Under the pieces are notes generated by a model that was given only the letters and a program-made list of their open reading frames with translations, made no database searches and had not been told where the DNA came from. A DNA stretch of 64,000 nucleotides, taken from positions 1 to 64,000 of the forward strand of contig DATGZH010000053.1 of NCBI GenBank assembly GCA_035297265.1, in the 5' to 3' direction. The DNA is from DATGZH01 sp035297265. GTDB taxonomy: Bacteria > Actinomycetota > Acidimicrobiia > Acidimicrobiales > RAAP-2. The position numbers were made by a program, and so were the translations under genes. Positions 1 through 7,618 of the stretch are shown here, in pieces; within the stretch, counting starts at the first letter, position 1, and every line of letters begins with the position of its first letter.

Positions 1-1
1 C

Positions 2-295
2 GCGACAGTGCTGTCCCGTACCTATCCTGAGGCCATCGCGGGACGACCGAAATCGATTTCGTTCGATCCAACGAGCGGAGCATTTCAGCTCGCCTATGTA
101 CCCAATCATGCGATTCACGCCCCAACCGTGATATTCGTTTCAACGCAGGTCCATTACCCGGGCGGATACTGCGCTCTGGTCTCTGGAGGGACCGTCGTGT
201 CGTCAGTTGGAAGCGAGATCCTCCTCGTGGCCAACGACCACACCGCACGCTCCGTCTCCGTCACCGTCACTCGCGGAGCATGCCCAACGGCTTGA
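2..295 (+). CDS. Endoglycoceramidase-like glycoside hydrolase, C-terminal part (5' end outside window)
   Basis: The reading frame is open from the first base, so only the last ~97 residues are seen. They match the C-terminal beta-sandwich of GH5 endoglycoceramidase-type enzymes: LSRTYPEAIAG, then SISFDPTSGAFQLAY, an IFVSTQVHYPGGY segment and a final strand. This domain packs against the catalytic barrel, which would lie upstream; no catalytic glutamate is visible here. Family members cleave glycolipids or related glycosides and are usually secreted. Recognition rests on the pattern of the C-terminal domain only, so the exact substrate cannot be given. Confidence 0.7.
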   Translation, partial: ATVLSRTYPEAIAGRPKSISFDPTSGAFQLAYVPNHAIHAPTVIFVSTQVHYPGGYCALVSGGTVVSSVGSEILLVANDHTARSVSVTVTRGACPTA

Positions 296-561
296 CTTCG
301 AGAAGCACGAGTTGGTGGCCGATGGGCTGGTGCCGTTGCAAAGTTGCTGACGCCGTGCTCGACACCCCTGGTGCCATTCGCACCACGGACGTAGCTCCCC
401 GAATGTTGGCCTGACATATGGGGCCGATGCCGGGAACCTCTGGCAGACCGCGAACTGCTTGTCAGCAGGGCCGCGTATGGCCGTTGTCTCTTTGGGCGTC
501 TCCTAGGGAATGGGACCTTCGCCTCTTGCTGGAAGACGAGGATCCCGCTCAGCATGGCATC

Positions 562-1248
562 ATGGCCGCGAGACGTATCGCCGTGGTCGCAATATTGGCG
601 ATCCTCCCCTTAGCGGTGGTCGCGTGCGGTAACAACGGCTCGACAACTTCGACGACCACCACCACGTCCTCGGCCGCGACGAGTACGACGTCCGTCAAAC
701 CCGCAGGCTGGACGGCGGTGTGGCCGACGGCGGCCGGGACCGCCCGTTACGAGACACCTGAGGCTGCCGCCAGGGGATTCTCGATCGATTACCTCCACAT
801 GTCCAACCCAGTGATCGGCCAGTTCCAGCAGGGTGATGCCCGTTCGGGTGAGGTCCCTATCCGACCGAACTCCATTGGACCGGTGACCACAGTGATCGTC
901 CGCCAGCTGACCGGTGATGGAACCTGGTCGGTGCTTGGATCGGCGACGGCCAATATCACGATCACCGAGCCAAAGACGCTGGAGACCATCTCCTCGCCGG
1001 TCACCGTGAGTGGCATGAGTACTGCCTACGAGGCGACCGTGAATCTTTCCCTGCGACAGGACGACGTCACCAAGCCGTTGGTCGATAGCACCGTGATGGG
1101 AGGGGCCAACGGGGAAATGGGACCGTTCAGTACCTCGCTGACCTTCGCTGCGCCCAGCAGCCGATACGGCGCCCTGGTCCTCTACACCATCTCGGCCAAG
1201 GACGGGACGGTGGCCGAGGCAACGGTGATCCGCGTGCAGTTCACATGA
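562..1248 (+). CDS. Secreted lipoprotein with Gmad2 immunoglobulin-like domain
   Basis: A 228-residue lipoprotein. The ATG at 562 is chosen because it puts a basic start (MAARR), a hydrophobic core and a lipobox LAVVAC (Cys22) at the N-terminus; the open frame runs further up but that part is not signal-like. After the Cys comes a low-complexity Ser/Thr linker (residues ~25-48). Residues ~130-228 look like the Gmad2 (bacterial spore germination Ig-like) domain: ITITEPKTLETISSPVTVSG and a C-terminal TISAKDGTVAEATVIRVQF strand. In actinobacteria this domain sits in cell-surface lipoproteins of unknown role. Likely anchored on the outer face of the membrane. Confidence 0.75.
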   Translation: MAARRIAVVAILAILPLAVVACGNNGSTTSTTTTTSSAATSTTSVKPAGWTAVWPTAAGTARYETPEAAARGFSIDYLHMSNPVIGQFQQGDARSGEVPIRPNSIGPVTTVIVRQLTGDGTWSVLGSATANITITEPKTLETISSPVTVSGMSTAYEATVNLSLRQDDVTKPLVDSTVMGGANGEMGPFSTSLTFAAPSSRYGALVLYTISAKDGTVAEATVIRVQFT

Positions 1249-1622
1249 AGGGCAGGCATCTTCGCTGCACCGTCGTCCAACGTGCACCAGCCTTGCTTCT
1301 GGGGCCCTGGTGCCGGCGACGGCTGCTTGCGGCAGTTCGACCGTGAGCTCCACGGCCTCGACGAGAGCCGCACCAACGTCGACGACGACGGCTCCCGCCG
1401 ATGATGTGGGGCAAGATCGAGTCCGTCGCCGCACTCCCCGCATGGCCGCCCGCTCGGCATCGAAAGGCAGCTTGACGCCACGACCGACCATCCTCGCTCC
1501 ATCTCTTCGGTCGGTCCTCAGGCCCGGGGCAACCCGCCGAATGTCCCAGCGCACGTCGGGCGGTTGGCGCGATGCTGTTCGGGTCGATTCGCCGGCTAGG
1601 GCACGGGCACGATGGGGGTCCG
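1249..1622. other. Gap with a possible lipoprotein remnant
   Basis: No convincing intact gene in this 374-base gap. In one plus-strand frame (about 1286-1450) the translation reads SLASGALVPATAAC followed by GSSTVSSTASTRAAPTSTTT, which resembles a lipoprotein signal, lipobox and Ser/Thr linker like those of the preceding gene. It has no good start codon in frame and runs into an Arg-rich shadow translation. It may be the decayed N-terminus of a second lipoprotein, or chance. Confidence 0.3.
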
Positions 1623-2495
1623 ATGACACAACGTCAGGAGCAGGTTGCGATCCTCGGCATTGGCGCGATGGGCCACGGTATGGCAACCAGTGCTTTACGG
1701 TCGGGCATCCCGACGATTGTTTGGAACCGCACGCCTGAGACAACCAGAGACCTGGTTGGGCTCGGCGCGGAAGCTGTCGATTCCCCTGTCGAAGCCGCTC
1801 GGCGTGCAGCCATCGTGATAACGATGGTGACCGACGTTGACGCCGTCCTCTCTATTGCTCGGGACCAGGGCATGCTCGCCGCCCTAGCTCCCGGCGCGAT
1901 CTGGGTGCAGATGAGCACGATCGGTACGCCGGGAATAGAGGAGGTCGCCACGTTGGTGTCGGTTGAACGACCTGACGTGGTGCTCCTCGATGCGCCGGTC
2001 TCTGGCAGTAAGGACCCCGCCGAGCAGGGCACGCTGACCATCTTTGCGTCTGGTCCCACTGAGGTCCGTACACGCGTCACGCCACTCTTCGATGCACTCG
2101 GCCAGCGCACGATCTGGGCGGGACCGTTAGGTACGGGATCGCGGCTGAAGCTGGTGAACAACACCTGGCTCGCCTTTACGGCCGAAGCCGTTGCCACGTC
2201 GATAGCCCTGGCCCACCACCTGGGACTCGATACGGAAACGGTGGTGAATGCCCTCGAGGGCGGTCCCCTCGTGTCGCCTTGGCAGGTAGGAAAGTTGCAG
2301 CGGATTGCCAACGGCGACTTCTCGAGCCAATTTGCGTTGTCCTTGGCCCTGAAGGACGCCCGTCTCGCCCTGGCGGCGGCGCCAGATACCCGGCTCGCCA
2401 CCCTCGCCTGCCTGGCCGACGAATGGCAACGGGCGGTGGACGCTGGGCTCGGGAACCAAGATCTGACCGTGGTCACCCGCATGCTCGAGGAGTAG
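1623..2495 (+). CDS. NAD(P)-dependent 3-hydroxyisobutyrate dehydrogenase-family oxidoreductase
   Basis: A 290-residue beta-hydroxyacid dehydrogenase. The N-terminal Rossmann motif GIGAMGHGM lies at residues ~12-20, the substrate-binding DAPVSGS at ~123-129, and the catalytic lysine in GSRLKLVNN is Lys176. The second half is the all-helical dimerisation domain. The family oxidises 3-hydroxyisobutyrate, tartronate semialdehyde-type substrates or reduces imines; the sequence alone does not separate these. ATG at 1623 is preferred over the upstream frame because a purine-rich GGGGGT precedes it and the Rossmann motif then starts at the usual distance. The next gene follows after 10 bases, so the two are probably co-transcribed. 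Confidence 0.85.
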   Translation: MTQRQEQVAILGIGAMGHGMATSALRSGIPTIVWNRTPETTRDLVGLGAEAVDSPVEAARRAAIVITMVTDVDAVLSIARDQGMLAALAPGAIWVQMSTIGTPGIEEVATLVSVERPDVVLLDAPVSGSKDPAEQGTLTIFASGPTEVRTRVTPLFDALGQRTIWAGPLGTGSRLKLVNNTWLAFTAEAVATSIALAHHLGLDTETVVNALEGGPLVSPWQVGKLQRIANGDFSSQFALSLALKDARLALAAAPDTRLATLACLADEWQRAVDAGLGNQDLTVVTRMLEE

Positions 2496-2505
2496 AGGCG
2501 GCCGG

Positions 2506-3471
2506 GTGACGCTGATCGGATACCCGATGATGTGCGAGCAGGCGGGACCGAAGCAACTGGTGCATGACGTCGTCCTCGCCGAAGAGGCCGGTTTTGACTT
2601 TGCCGTCATCAGCGACCACTACTTCCCGAGGCTTGACACCCAGGGCCACTCTCCTTATGCCTGGAGCGTGCTCGGCGCCGCCGCCCAGGCCACCAGCCAC
2701 ATACCTCTCATGACCTATGTGACGTGCCCGATCCGCCGGCATCACCCGGCGGTCGTGGCCCAAAAGGCGGCCACGGTGCAGCTGCTGTCCGATGGCCGGT
2801 TCACCCTTGGACTCGGCGCGGGGGAGAACCTCAATGAGCACGTCGTGGGAGGGGGGTGGCCGATCGCGCCGGTACGCCACGAAATGCTCGAAGAAGCGGT
2901 CGAGATCATCCGCGCGCTGTGGGCAGGCGGGATGGTGACATTCCGGGGCAAACACTTCCAGGTCGAGTCGGCGAAGATCTGGGATCTGCCAGAGGCCTCC
3001 CCACCGATCGGCATCGCCGCATCAGTGCCTGCGAGTTGTCGTCTGGCGGGACGACAGGCCGACGCCCTGATCGCAGTGGAGCCTCGACCCGAGATCGGCC
3101 GGATGTTCAGCGATGCCGGGGGCTCCGGCAAGCCCCGCATCGGTCAGATCGCCCTTTTGTACGATCCCGATCAACGGATCGCAGTGGCCCGGGCAATGGA
3201 TCAGTTTCGCTGGTTCACCGGTGGATGGAGGGTCAATGCTGAACTTCCCGTCCCGGCTTCGTTCGCTGAGGCGTCGACCTTGGTCCGCGAAGAGGACGTG
3301 TCAGAGCAGATGCCGTGCGGACCCGATGTCGGGCAGCATGTCGCCGGGATCCGTCGGTTCGAGGCGGCAGGATTCACTCACGTGGCCCTGATCCAGGTCG
3401 GAGGGGACACCCAGGAACAGTTCATCACCTGGGCAGCTGAAGAGCTGCTAGCAGCCCTGCGGTCATCGTGA
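2506..3471 (+). CDS. F420-dependent LLM-class oxidoreductase (glucose-6-phosphate dehydrogenase-like subfamily)
   Basis: A 321-residue luciferase-like (beta/alpha)8-barrel protein. Diagnostic pieces are the N-terminal AEEAGFDFAVISDHYFP, then TYVTCPIRRHHPAVVAQKAATV and LGLGAGENLNEHVVG, which are typical of actinobacterial F420-dependent enzymes of the Fgd-related subgroup. These enzymes use the deazaflavin F420 as hydride carrier, so the host probably makes F420. The GTG start at 2506 follows GAGG-containing sequence and sits 10 bases after the dehydrogenase stop. The electron donor or acceptor substrate is not predictable. Confidence 0.88.
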   Translation: MTLIGYPMMCEQAGPKQLVHDVVLAEEAGFDFAVISDHYFPRLDTQGHSPYAWSVLGAAAQATSHIPLMTYVTCPIRRHHPAVVAQKAATVQLLSDGRFTLGLGAGENLNEHVVGGGWPIAPVRHEMLEEAVEIIRALWAGGMVTFRGKHFQVESAKIWDLPEASPPIGIAASVPASCRLAGRQADALIAVEPRPEIGRMFSDAGGSGKPRIGQIALLYDPDQRIAVARAMDQFRWFTGGWRVNAELPVPASFAEASTLVREEDVSEQMPCGPDVGQHVAGIRRFEAAGFTHVALIQVGGDTQEQFITWAAEELLAALRSS

Positions 3472-3558
3472 CCAACCTTGAGTCGCTCTCGAGACCCACG
3501 TTCGACGCGCGCCGAGTCGAGGTTCCGAGGATCGAGGCTTGATCCCTGGATCCCCAAT

Positions 3559-4257
3559 ATGAGCACCTCTCCCACTCCACCCGAACCTTCCCGGATCCTG
3601 CTCGCCACGTTGACAGTCCTCACGGTCGTCAGCGGCATGGTCGATGCCGTTAGCTACCTGGGTTTGGGCCACGTCTTCACGGCCAACATGACTGGCAACA
3701 TCGTGTTGCTCGGCTTTGCGGCCGCGGGCGCCAAGGGCTTTTCGATAGCCGCAAGTCTGACTTCGCTCGGCTCCTTTCTTCTTGGGGCTGCGGTGGCCGG
3801 GAGGATGACCCTTCACGTTGGGTCTCGCCGCCTCTGGCTTGTCTTCGCCATGGCGGCCGAGGGAGGGTTCACCGGTGTAGCGGCCGTGGTATCGGCTTTC
3901 AATTCGGGCAGCGTCAGCACCGGATGGCCGCGGTACGCGGTGATTGCCCTTCTCGCTTTCGCGATGGGCGTGAGGAACTCAACGATTCGGCGTCTGGCAG
4001 TTCCCGAGGTGACCACGACAGTGCTCACAATGACGCTCACCGGTTTGGCTGCTGACTCATCACTTGCCGGTGGCCACAATCCCAGAATCGCACGCCGTAC
4101 ATCGGCAATAGCTGCCATGCTGGTCGGTGCCTTCGTAGGCGCTGAGCTCTTTCTCCACCAGGGTGCAACCTGGCCTTTGGCGATAGTGGCCGCGGCCGTT
4201 CTGGTCACCGGCACTTTGTTCGCAGCCAGCCGAGCCTCGAGACAACTGGATGCCTGA
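3559..4257 (+). CDS. YoaK/DUF1275 family integral membrane protein
   Basis: A 232-residue membrane protein. It carries the family hallmark near the N-terminus, SGMVDAVSYLGLGHVFTANMTGNIVLLG, followed by about six hydrophobic segments and the central FAMGVRNSTIRRLAVPEVTTTVLTMTLTGL. DUF1275 members are inner-membrane proteins of unknown transport or signalling function. ATG at 3559 gives the usual short N-terminus before the first segment; the longer open frame upstream is polar and unlike the family. Confidence 0.85.
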   Translation: MSTSPTPPEPSRILLATLTVLTVVSGMVDAVSYLGLGHVFTANMTGNIVLLGFAAAGAKGFSIAASLTSLGSFLLGAAVAGRMTLHVGSRRLWLVFAMAAEGGFTGVAAVVSAFNSGSVSTGWPRYAVIALLAFAMGVRNSTIRRLAVPEVTTTVLTMTLTGLAADSSLAGGHNPRIARRTSAIAAMLVGAFVGAELFLHQGATWPLAIVAAAVLVTGTLFAASRASRQLDA

Positions 4258-4368
4258 CAAGGAGAAGTTCCACATCGCCATTTGACGCGACAAGGCGCCT
4301 CACGCGGTCACCGAGCAGTCCACCGTCGGCATGGGTCACTCCATGGGCGGCGTGTTGGCGGTGCCGGG

Positions 4369-4908
4369 GCCTCACACGGTCACGAGCCGCAGAGCGTGCT
4401 CTGGTGTGTAGGGATGGAAACTGTCGTAACGCGAACGGGTCTCGATGCTCTGACACCGCCTTCGGGGGCCACTGGGGGTCTTCGGGCGGGGGGGCCGCCA
4501 CCCGGCTCTTCCGAGGCCAGGATCCGCCCGAACAGTACGGATCTGAGGTTCGCGCCGTAACCGAAATGGATCTTGGACTTCTGGATTCCGACAGGCCGTT
4601 CATCTCGGAGGTCTCGATGTCCTTTGCCGATTATCGGGGTCCGGCCATCTTCTTTCTGCAGAGCGAAGGTGGCCCTGAAGAGATCAAGATCGTGTTAGCT
4701 CAGCCTGAGGTTAAACTCTTCTCGCAGGACCCCCCACTGACCCAGGAGCAGGCCGACCGCGCCAGCGCCAGCTTCGCCCAGTTCTTCGACCAGTTCTTCG
4801 ACCAGTTGCCCGAGGATGAACGAGCGGTTCTCACCCAGGTCTTGCGCCGGGCGGCCGAAGCCGGTGATGCAGAGACCTGAGCGATGCAACGACCATGATG
4901 CGCCCGGC
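4369..4908 (+). repeat. Left arm of a diverged ~0.5 kb inverted duplication
   Basis: This stretch recurs, inverted and diverged, at about 10320-10845. Shared blocks read in the same order: a CTCACAC.GTCACG block near 4369, AACGGGTCTCGATGCTC near 4436, CGCCGTAACCGAAA near 4552, a GGAGGT-TCGATG ribosome site and start near 4607, AAACTCTTCTC.CAGGACC near 4712, and a nearly identical tail GCAGAGACCTGAGCGATGCAACGACCATGA ending near 4908. Homology covers upstream DNA, the small ORF and its 3' flank, so it is a DNA-level duplication and not just gene paralogy. No transposase is seen in or next to either arm. Boundaries are by eye. Confidence 0.75.
4617..4880 (+). CDS. Small protein of unknown function (intact copy of duplicated element)
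   Basis: An 87-residue protein, not recognised. The start at 4617 is chosen because GGAGG lies 5 bases before the ATG and both the site and ATG are conserved in the inverted second copy; an in-frame ATG at 4566 is an alternative but is ACG in the other copy. The C-terminal half (KLFSQDPPLTQEQADRASAS then FAQFFDQ repeated, LPEDERAVLTQVLRRAAEAG) looks like two amphipathic helices. FDQFFDQ is an in-frame duplication of a short unit absent from the other copy. It might be a helper or tail-like peptide; no function is proposed. Confidence 0.55.
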   Translation: MSFADYRGPAIFFLQSEGGPEEIKIVLAQPEVKLFSQDPPLTQEQADRASASFAQFFDQFFDQLPEDERAVLTQVLRRAAEAGDAET

Positions 4909-5197
4909 CGAGGGAACGCAGCGACGGCGGCCCTTTGGTGACCTACTCTCCCAAGATGCCATTCTCGGGCCGCAGCCTGTGTCGTGAGCGCGGACAGGTT
5001 GGACGCACTAGGACGCCGCTGTTCGTCAGCTGTGGACGGGGCAAGTTGCTGAAGGGGTGTAACAACCAGCGGCGTCGCCTTTCAGGCAGCCAGCTGAGGA
5101 CCTGAATCGGCCTCGTCGGTCGCCGAACGGATCGACAACGTTTCTCTTGCGCCGCTAGTGTCCGCGGCACTTATCGGCCGACAGGAACGAGGTGGGG
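4909..5197. other. Upstream region of glycine-rich protein gene
   Basis: No gene is supported between the inverted-repeat arm and the next start. It presumably holds the promoter and leader of the glycine-rich protein. A GAGG element lies just before the ATG at 5198. No riboswitch of the types I know could be fitted to it. Confidence 0.4.
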
Positions 5198-7570
5198 ATG
5201 CAGCGAGTGACCAGTCGACGAGCTGCGTCTACTCAGTCTGTAGGCCGACGACATCGAGGACGTCGGGGTATGGCGATCGCTGGGGCGACTGTTCTCGGCG
5301 CTTGCTTTACCTTCCTCCCGGGTGCGATGGCCTCGGCGGGCGGCCCGCAGCCCACGGGCTTCACGGTGTGTCCCACGCAGGCGCAACTCGTGGCCGCCGT
5401 GGCGGCGCAGGGAACGATCACGTACGACCTGGCGTGCACGCTGACGCTCACCGCACCCATCACGATCCCGAACGGGAACACCGTGGACATCGAGGCGAAC
5501 GGCTTTGCCGTGACGCTCTCGGGCGGCAACGCCGTCCAGATCTTCCTGGTAAAGGGGGGCACCCTGACGTTGGGTGGGCTCATGCTCGCCTCAGGCAACG
5601 TCACTGGCGTTTCACCCCCCAACGCTGGCGATGGGGCCTTCGGGACCAACGGCGCCAACGGCAACAACGGACCGTCGCAAGGTGCCGCCGGCGGTTCGGG
5701 GGGCAACGGTACGAACGGCGCCCCCGGCGGTAAGGGGAGTTCGGGAGGTAAGGCCGAAGGCGGGGCCATCAACATCTCCTCGGGAACCGTGAACCTGAAC
5801 GGCGCCACGGTCGAGTTCAGCACGGCGGTCGGTGGCAACGGGGCCTTCGGCGGCACGGGGGGCCTCGGAGGCAACGGCGGCACGGGCGGCACCGGCGGTG
5901 GCGGGGCGGCGGGGGGTCCGGGTGGCACCGGCGGTTCGAGTGGCAGCGGGGGGAAGGGTGGGAACGGTGGTGAGGCGCTCGGTGGGGCCATCTACAACGC
6001 CGGGACGCTGAACCTGAACGCCACGATCTTCACCAACGACTACGCCAGAGGTGGTTCGGCCGGCGGCGGCGGCGGGGCCGATATCGGGGGCGCCGGTGGC
6101 GGTGGCGGCGCCGGCGGCCAAGGGGTGGACCCCCCGAACTCGAGCGGGCAGGCGGGAGGCACTGGCGGTAACAGCGGTGCCGCCGGCCCGGCGGGGCACG
6201 GCGGTAGCGCCGGCAAGCCCGGCAAGGCGGGAATCGGCGAAGGCGGTGACGTCTACAACGTGGGGACCCTCCACGACACCGGCGGGACCTTCGCATCGTC
6301 CAGCGCGTCGGGTGGCGCGGGCGGCGGCGCCGGCACGCCGGGCACGGGCGGCTTGGGCGGCCCCGGCGGCGTCGGCGGGGGAGGTTCACCGGGTGCTGCC
6401 GGTGCCCCTCCGGGCCAGGGCGCAACCGGTGGTAACGCCGGCGGAACCGGTGGTATCGGCGGTGCTGCGGGTCTGGCGTCGGCTGGAGCCGCAGCGGGTA
6501 AGGCGGCGTCGGCCAGCGCCGGCGGCCTCGCCGCCGGCGGCGCCGTGTACTCGACCGGGTCGGCCACGATCTCAGGCGCCACGTTCTCGAGCGACGGTGT
6601 GCTCGCCGGTTCCGGCGCGAACGGCGGCAATGGTGGCGTTGGAGGCTTCGGCGGGACCGGTGGCGAAGGCGGGAGCGCCGGCTTCGGTGGTGCGCCCTCG
6701 TGCGGCACGCAGAGCTGCGGCATGCCGGGAGGCGCCGGCACGGCCATGCCGGCGACGCCAGGGGGAGCAGCCGGGCCGAGCACGGGCGGTGGCAACGGTG
6801 GTAGTGGCGGGAACGCCGACGGGGGGGCGATAGCCAACCACGGCAGCAGCCTCATGGCGACCAACGACACCTTCACGGCTGACACGGCGACCGCTGGTGG
6901 GGCTTCCCCTGGGGGGGTCGGAGGCCAAGGAGGCGGGGGCGGCACCGGCGGCACCGGCGGCAACGGTTCAACTGACGCCAGCGGGAACAACCCCACCCCG
7001 GGTCAGACGGGGGGCAACGGGGGTCCCGCCACCGGCGGCGGCCCAGGCGGCAAGGGTGGCGTCGGTGGACTGGCCCAGGGCGGTGCCGTCGCCGACCTCA
7101 CCGGCTCGGCCTCGGTGACGTCGTCCACATTCAGTTCGGACAGCGCCACCGGGGGTGCGGGGAACGTGGGTGGTGGTGGCGGTCGTGGGGGCATGGGCGG
7201 CACCGGTGGCAACGGCGGCGAGGGCGCCAACCCACCCGAGGGTGGGCACGGTGGCAACGGGACCAACGGCGGCAGCGGCGGCCCGGGCGGTAAGGCCGGG
7301 GCCGGTGGCGCGGCCACCGGAGGTGCGGCCTGGACGAACAGTCCACCGTTCAACGGCGGCACCGACACGTTCGGTAGCGGCAACACGGTGGCCGGTGGCA
7401 CCGGTCAGTCCACCGGTGGAGTCGGTGGCGCCGGTGGAGCCGGCGGGAACGCCGGTCTCGACGGGGAGGGACTCTCGTCGGGGAACGGGACAGCGGGTGT
7501 TCCGGGTGCCACCGGAGCAAACGGCGCCGGCTCGTCTGCCGGTGTCGGGAGCGATCCGAACTCCAACTGA
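5198..7570 (+). CDS. Secreted PE_PGRS-like glycine-rich protein with repeated beta-helix rungs
   Basis: A 790-residue exported protein. The N-terminus (residues ~1-45) is Arg-rich then hydrophobic and ends in AMASAGG, a signal peptide with twin arginines. Residues ~50-140 contain strands of a beta-helix cap (TITYDLACTLTLTAPITIPNG, GTLTLGGLMLASG). The rest alternates short rung pairs such as GGAIYNAGTLNLNATIFTND with long GG-X-GG stretches. Seven rung modules start near residues 188, 260, 348, 447, 543, 628 and 707. It resembles mycobacterial PE_PGRS composition but has no PE domain; closer in logic to pectate-lyase-fold surface proteins with polyglycine loops. Likely cell-wall or extracellular. 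ATG at 5198 is better spaced from GAGG than the GTG at 5192. Confidence 0.8.
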   Translation: MQRVTSRRAASTQSVGRRHRGRRGMAIAGATVLGACFTFLPGAMASAGGPQPTGFTVCPTQAQLVAAVAAQGTITYDLACTLTLTAPITIPNGNTVDIEANGFAVTLSGGNAVQIFLVKGGTLTLGGLMLASGNVTGVSPPNAGDGAFGTNGANGNNGPSQGAAGGSGGNGTNGAPGGKGSSGGKAEGGAINISSGTVNLNGATVEFSTAVGGNGAFGGTGGLGGNGGTGGTGGGGAAGGPGGTGGSSGSGGKGGNGGEALGGAIYNAGTLNLNATIFTNDYARGGSAGGGGGADIGGAGGGGGAGGQGVDPPNSSGQAGGTGGNSGAAGPAGHGGSAGKPGKAGIGEGGDVYNVGTLHDTGGTFASSSASGGAGGGAGTPGTGGLGGPGGVGGGGSPGAAGAPPGQGATGGNAGGTGGIGGAAGLASAGAAAGKAASASAGGLAAGGAVYSTGSATISGATFSSDGVLAGSGANGGNGGVGGFGGTGGEGGSAGFGGAPSCGTQSCGMPGGAGTAMPATPGGAAGPSTGGGNGGSGGNADGGAIANHGSSLMATNDTFTADTATAGGASPGGVGGQGGGGGTGGTGGNGSTDASGNNPTPGQTGGNGGPATGGGPGGKGGVGGLAQGGAVADLTGSASVTSSTFSSDSATGGAGNVGGGGGRGGMGGTGGNGGEGANPPEGGHGGNGTNGGSGGPGGKAGAGGAATGGAAWTNSPPFNGGTDTFGSGNTVAGGTGQSTGGVGGAGGAGGNAGLDGEGLSSGNGTAGVPGATGANGAGSSAGVGSDPNSN

Positions 7571-7592
7571 GTGTCATGAAGTGGGGCCTCTT

Positions 7593-7618
7593 CCGGTGAG
7601 AACTTGGGTTCTCTCCGG
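7593..7618 (+). promoter_or_regulatory. Stem-loop covering the GTG start of the substrate-binding protein
   Basis: CCGG-T-GAGAAC-TTGG-GTTCTC-T-CCGG forms a stem of 10 pairs with one T-T mismatch and a 4-base loop. The predicted GTG start at 7596 is inside the 5' arm, 25 bases after the stop of the glycine-rich gene. It could limit translation of the downstream gene, or mark that the true start is further upstream (GTG at 7581). Confidence 0.5.

Noticed and set aside
1310..1738. 142-residue plus-strand open frame before the dehydrogenase
   Set aside because: Its second half is Arg/Pro-rich and overlaps the dehydrogenase start in another frame; only its first part is noted as a possible lipoprotein remnant.
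4909..5197. Possible cyclic-di-AMP (ydaO) riboswitch before a secreted protein gene
   Set aside because: GGGGTG-like pieces occur but the conserved blocks could not be put in order; not supported.
5233..7401. Proline-rich minus-strand frames opposite the glycine-rich gene
   Set aside because: They are the complement of GGC/GGT repeats (Gly read as Pro/Ala), not real collagen-like genes.
5600..7500. Short repeats suggesting a CRISPR array
   Set aside because: The repeats are in-frame Gly-rich codons with no constant-length repeat or unique spacers.
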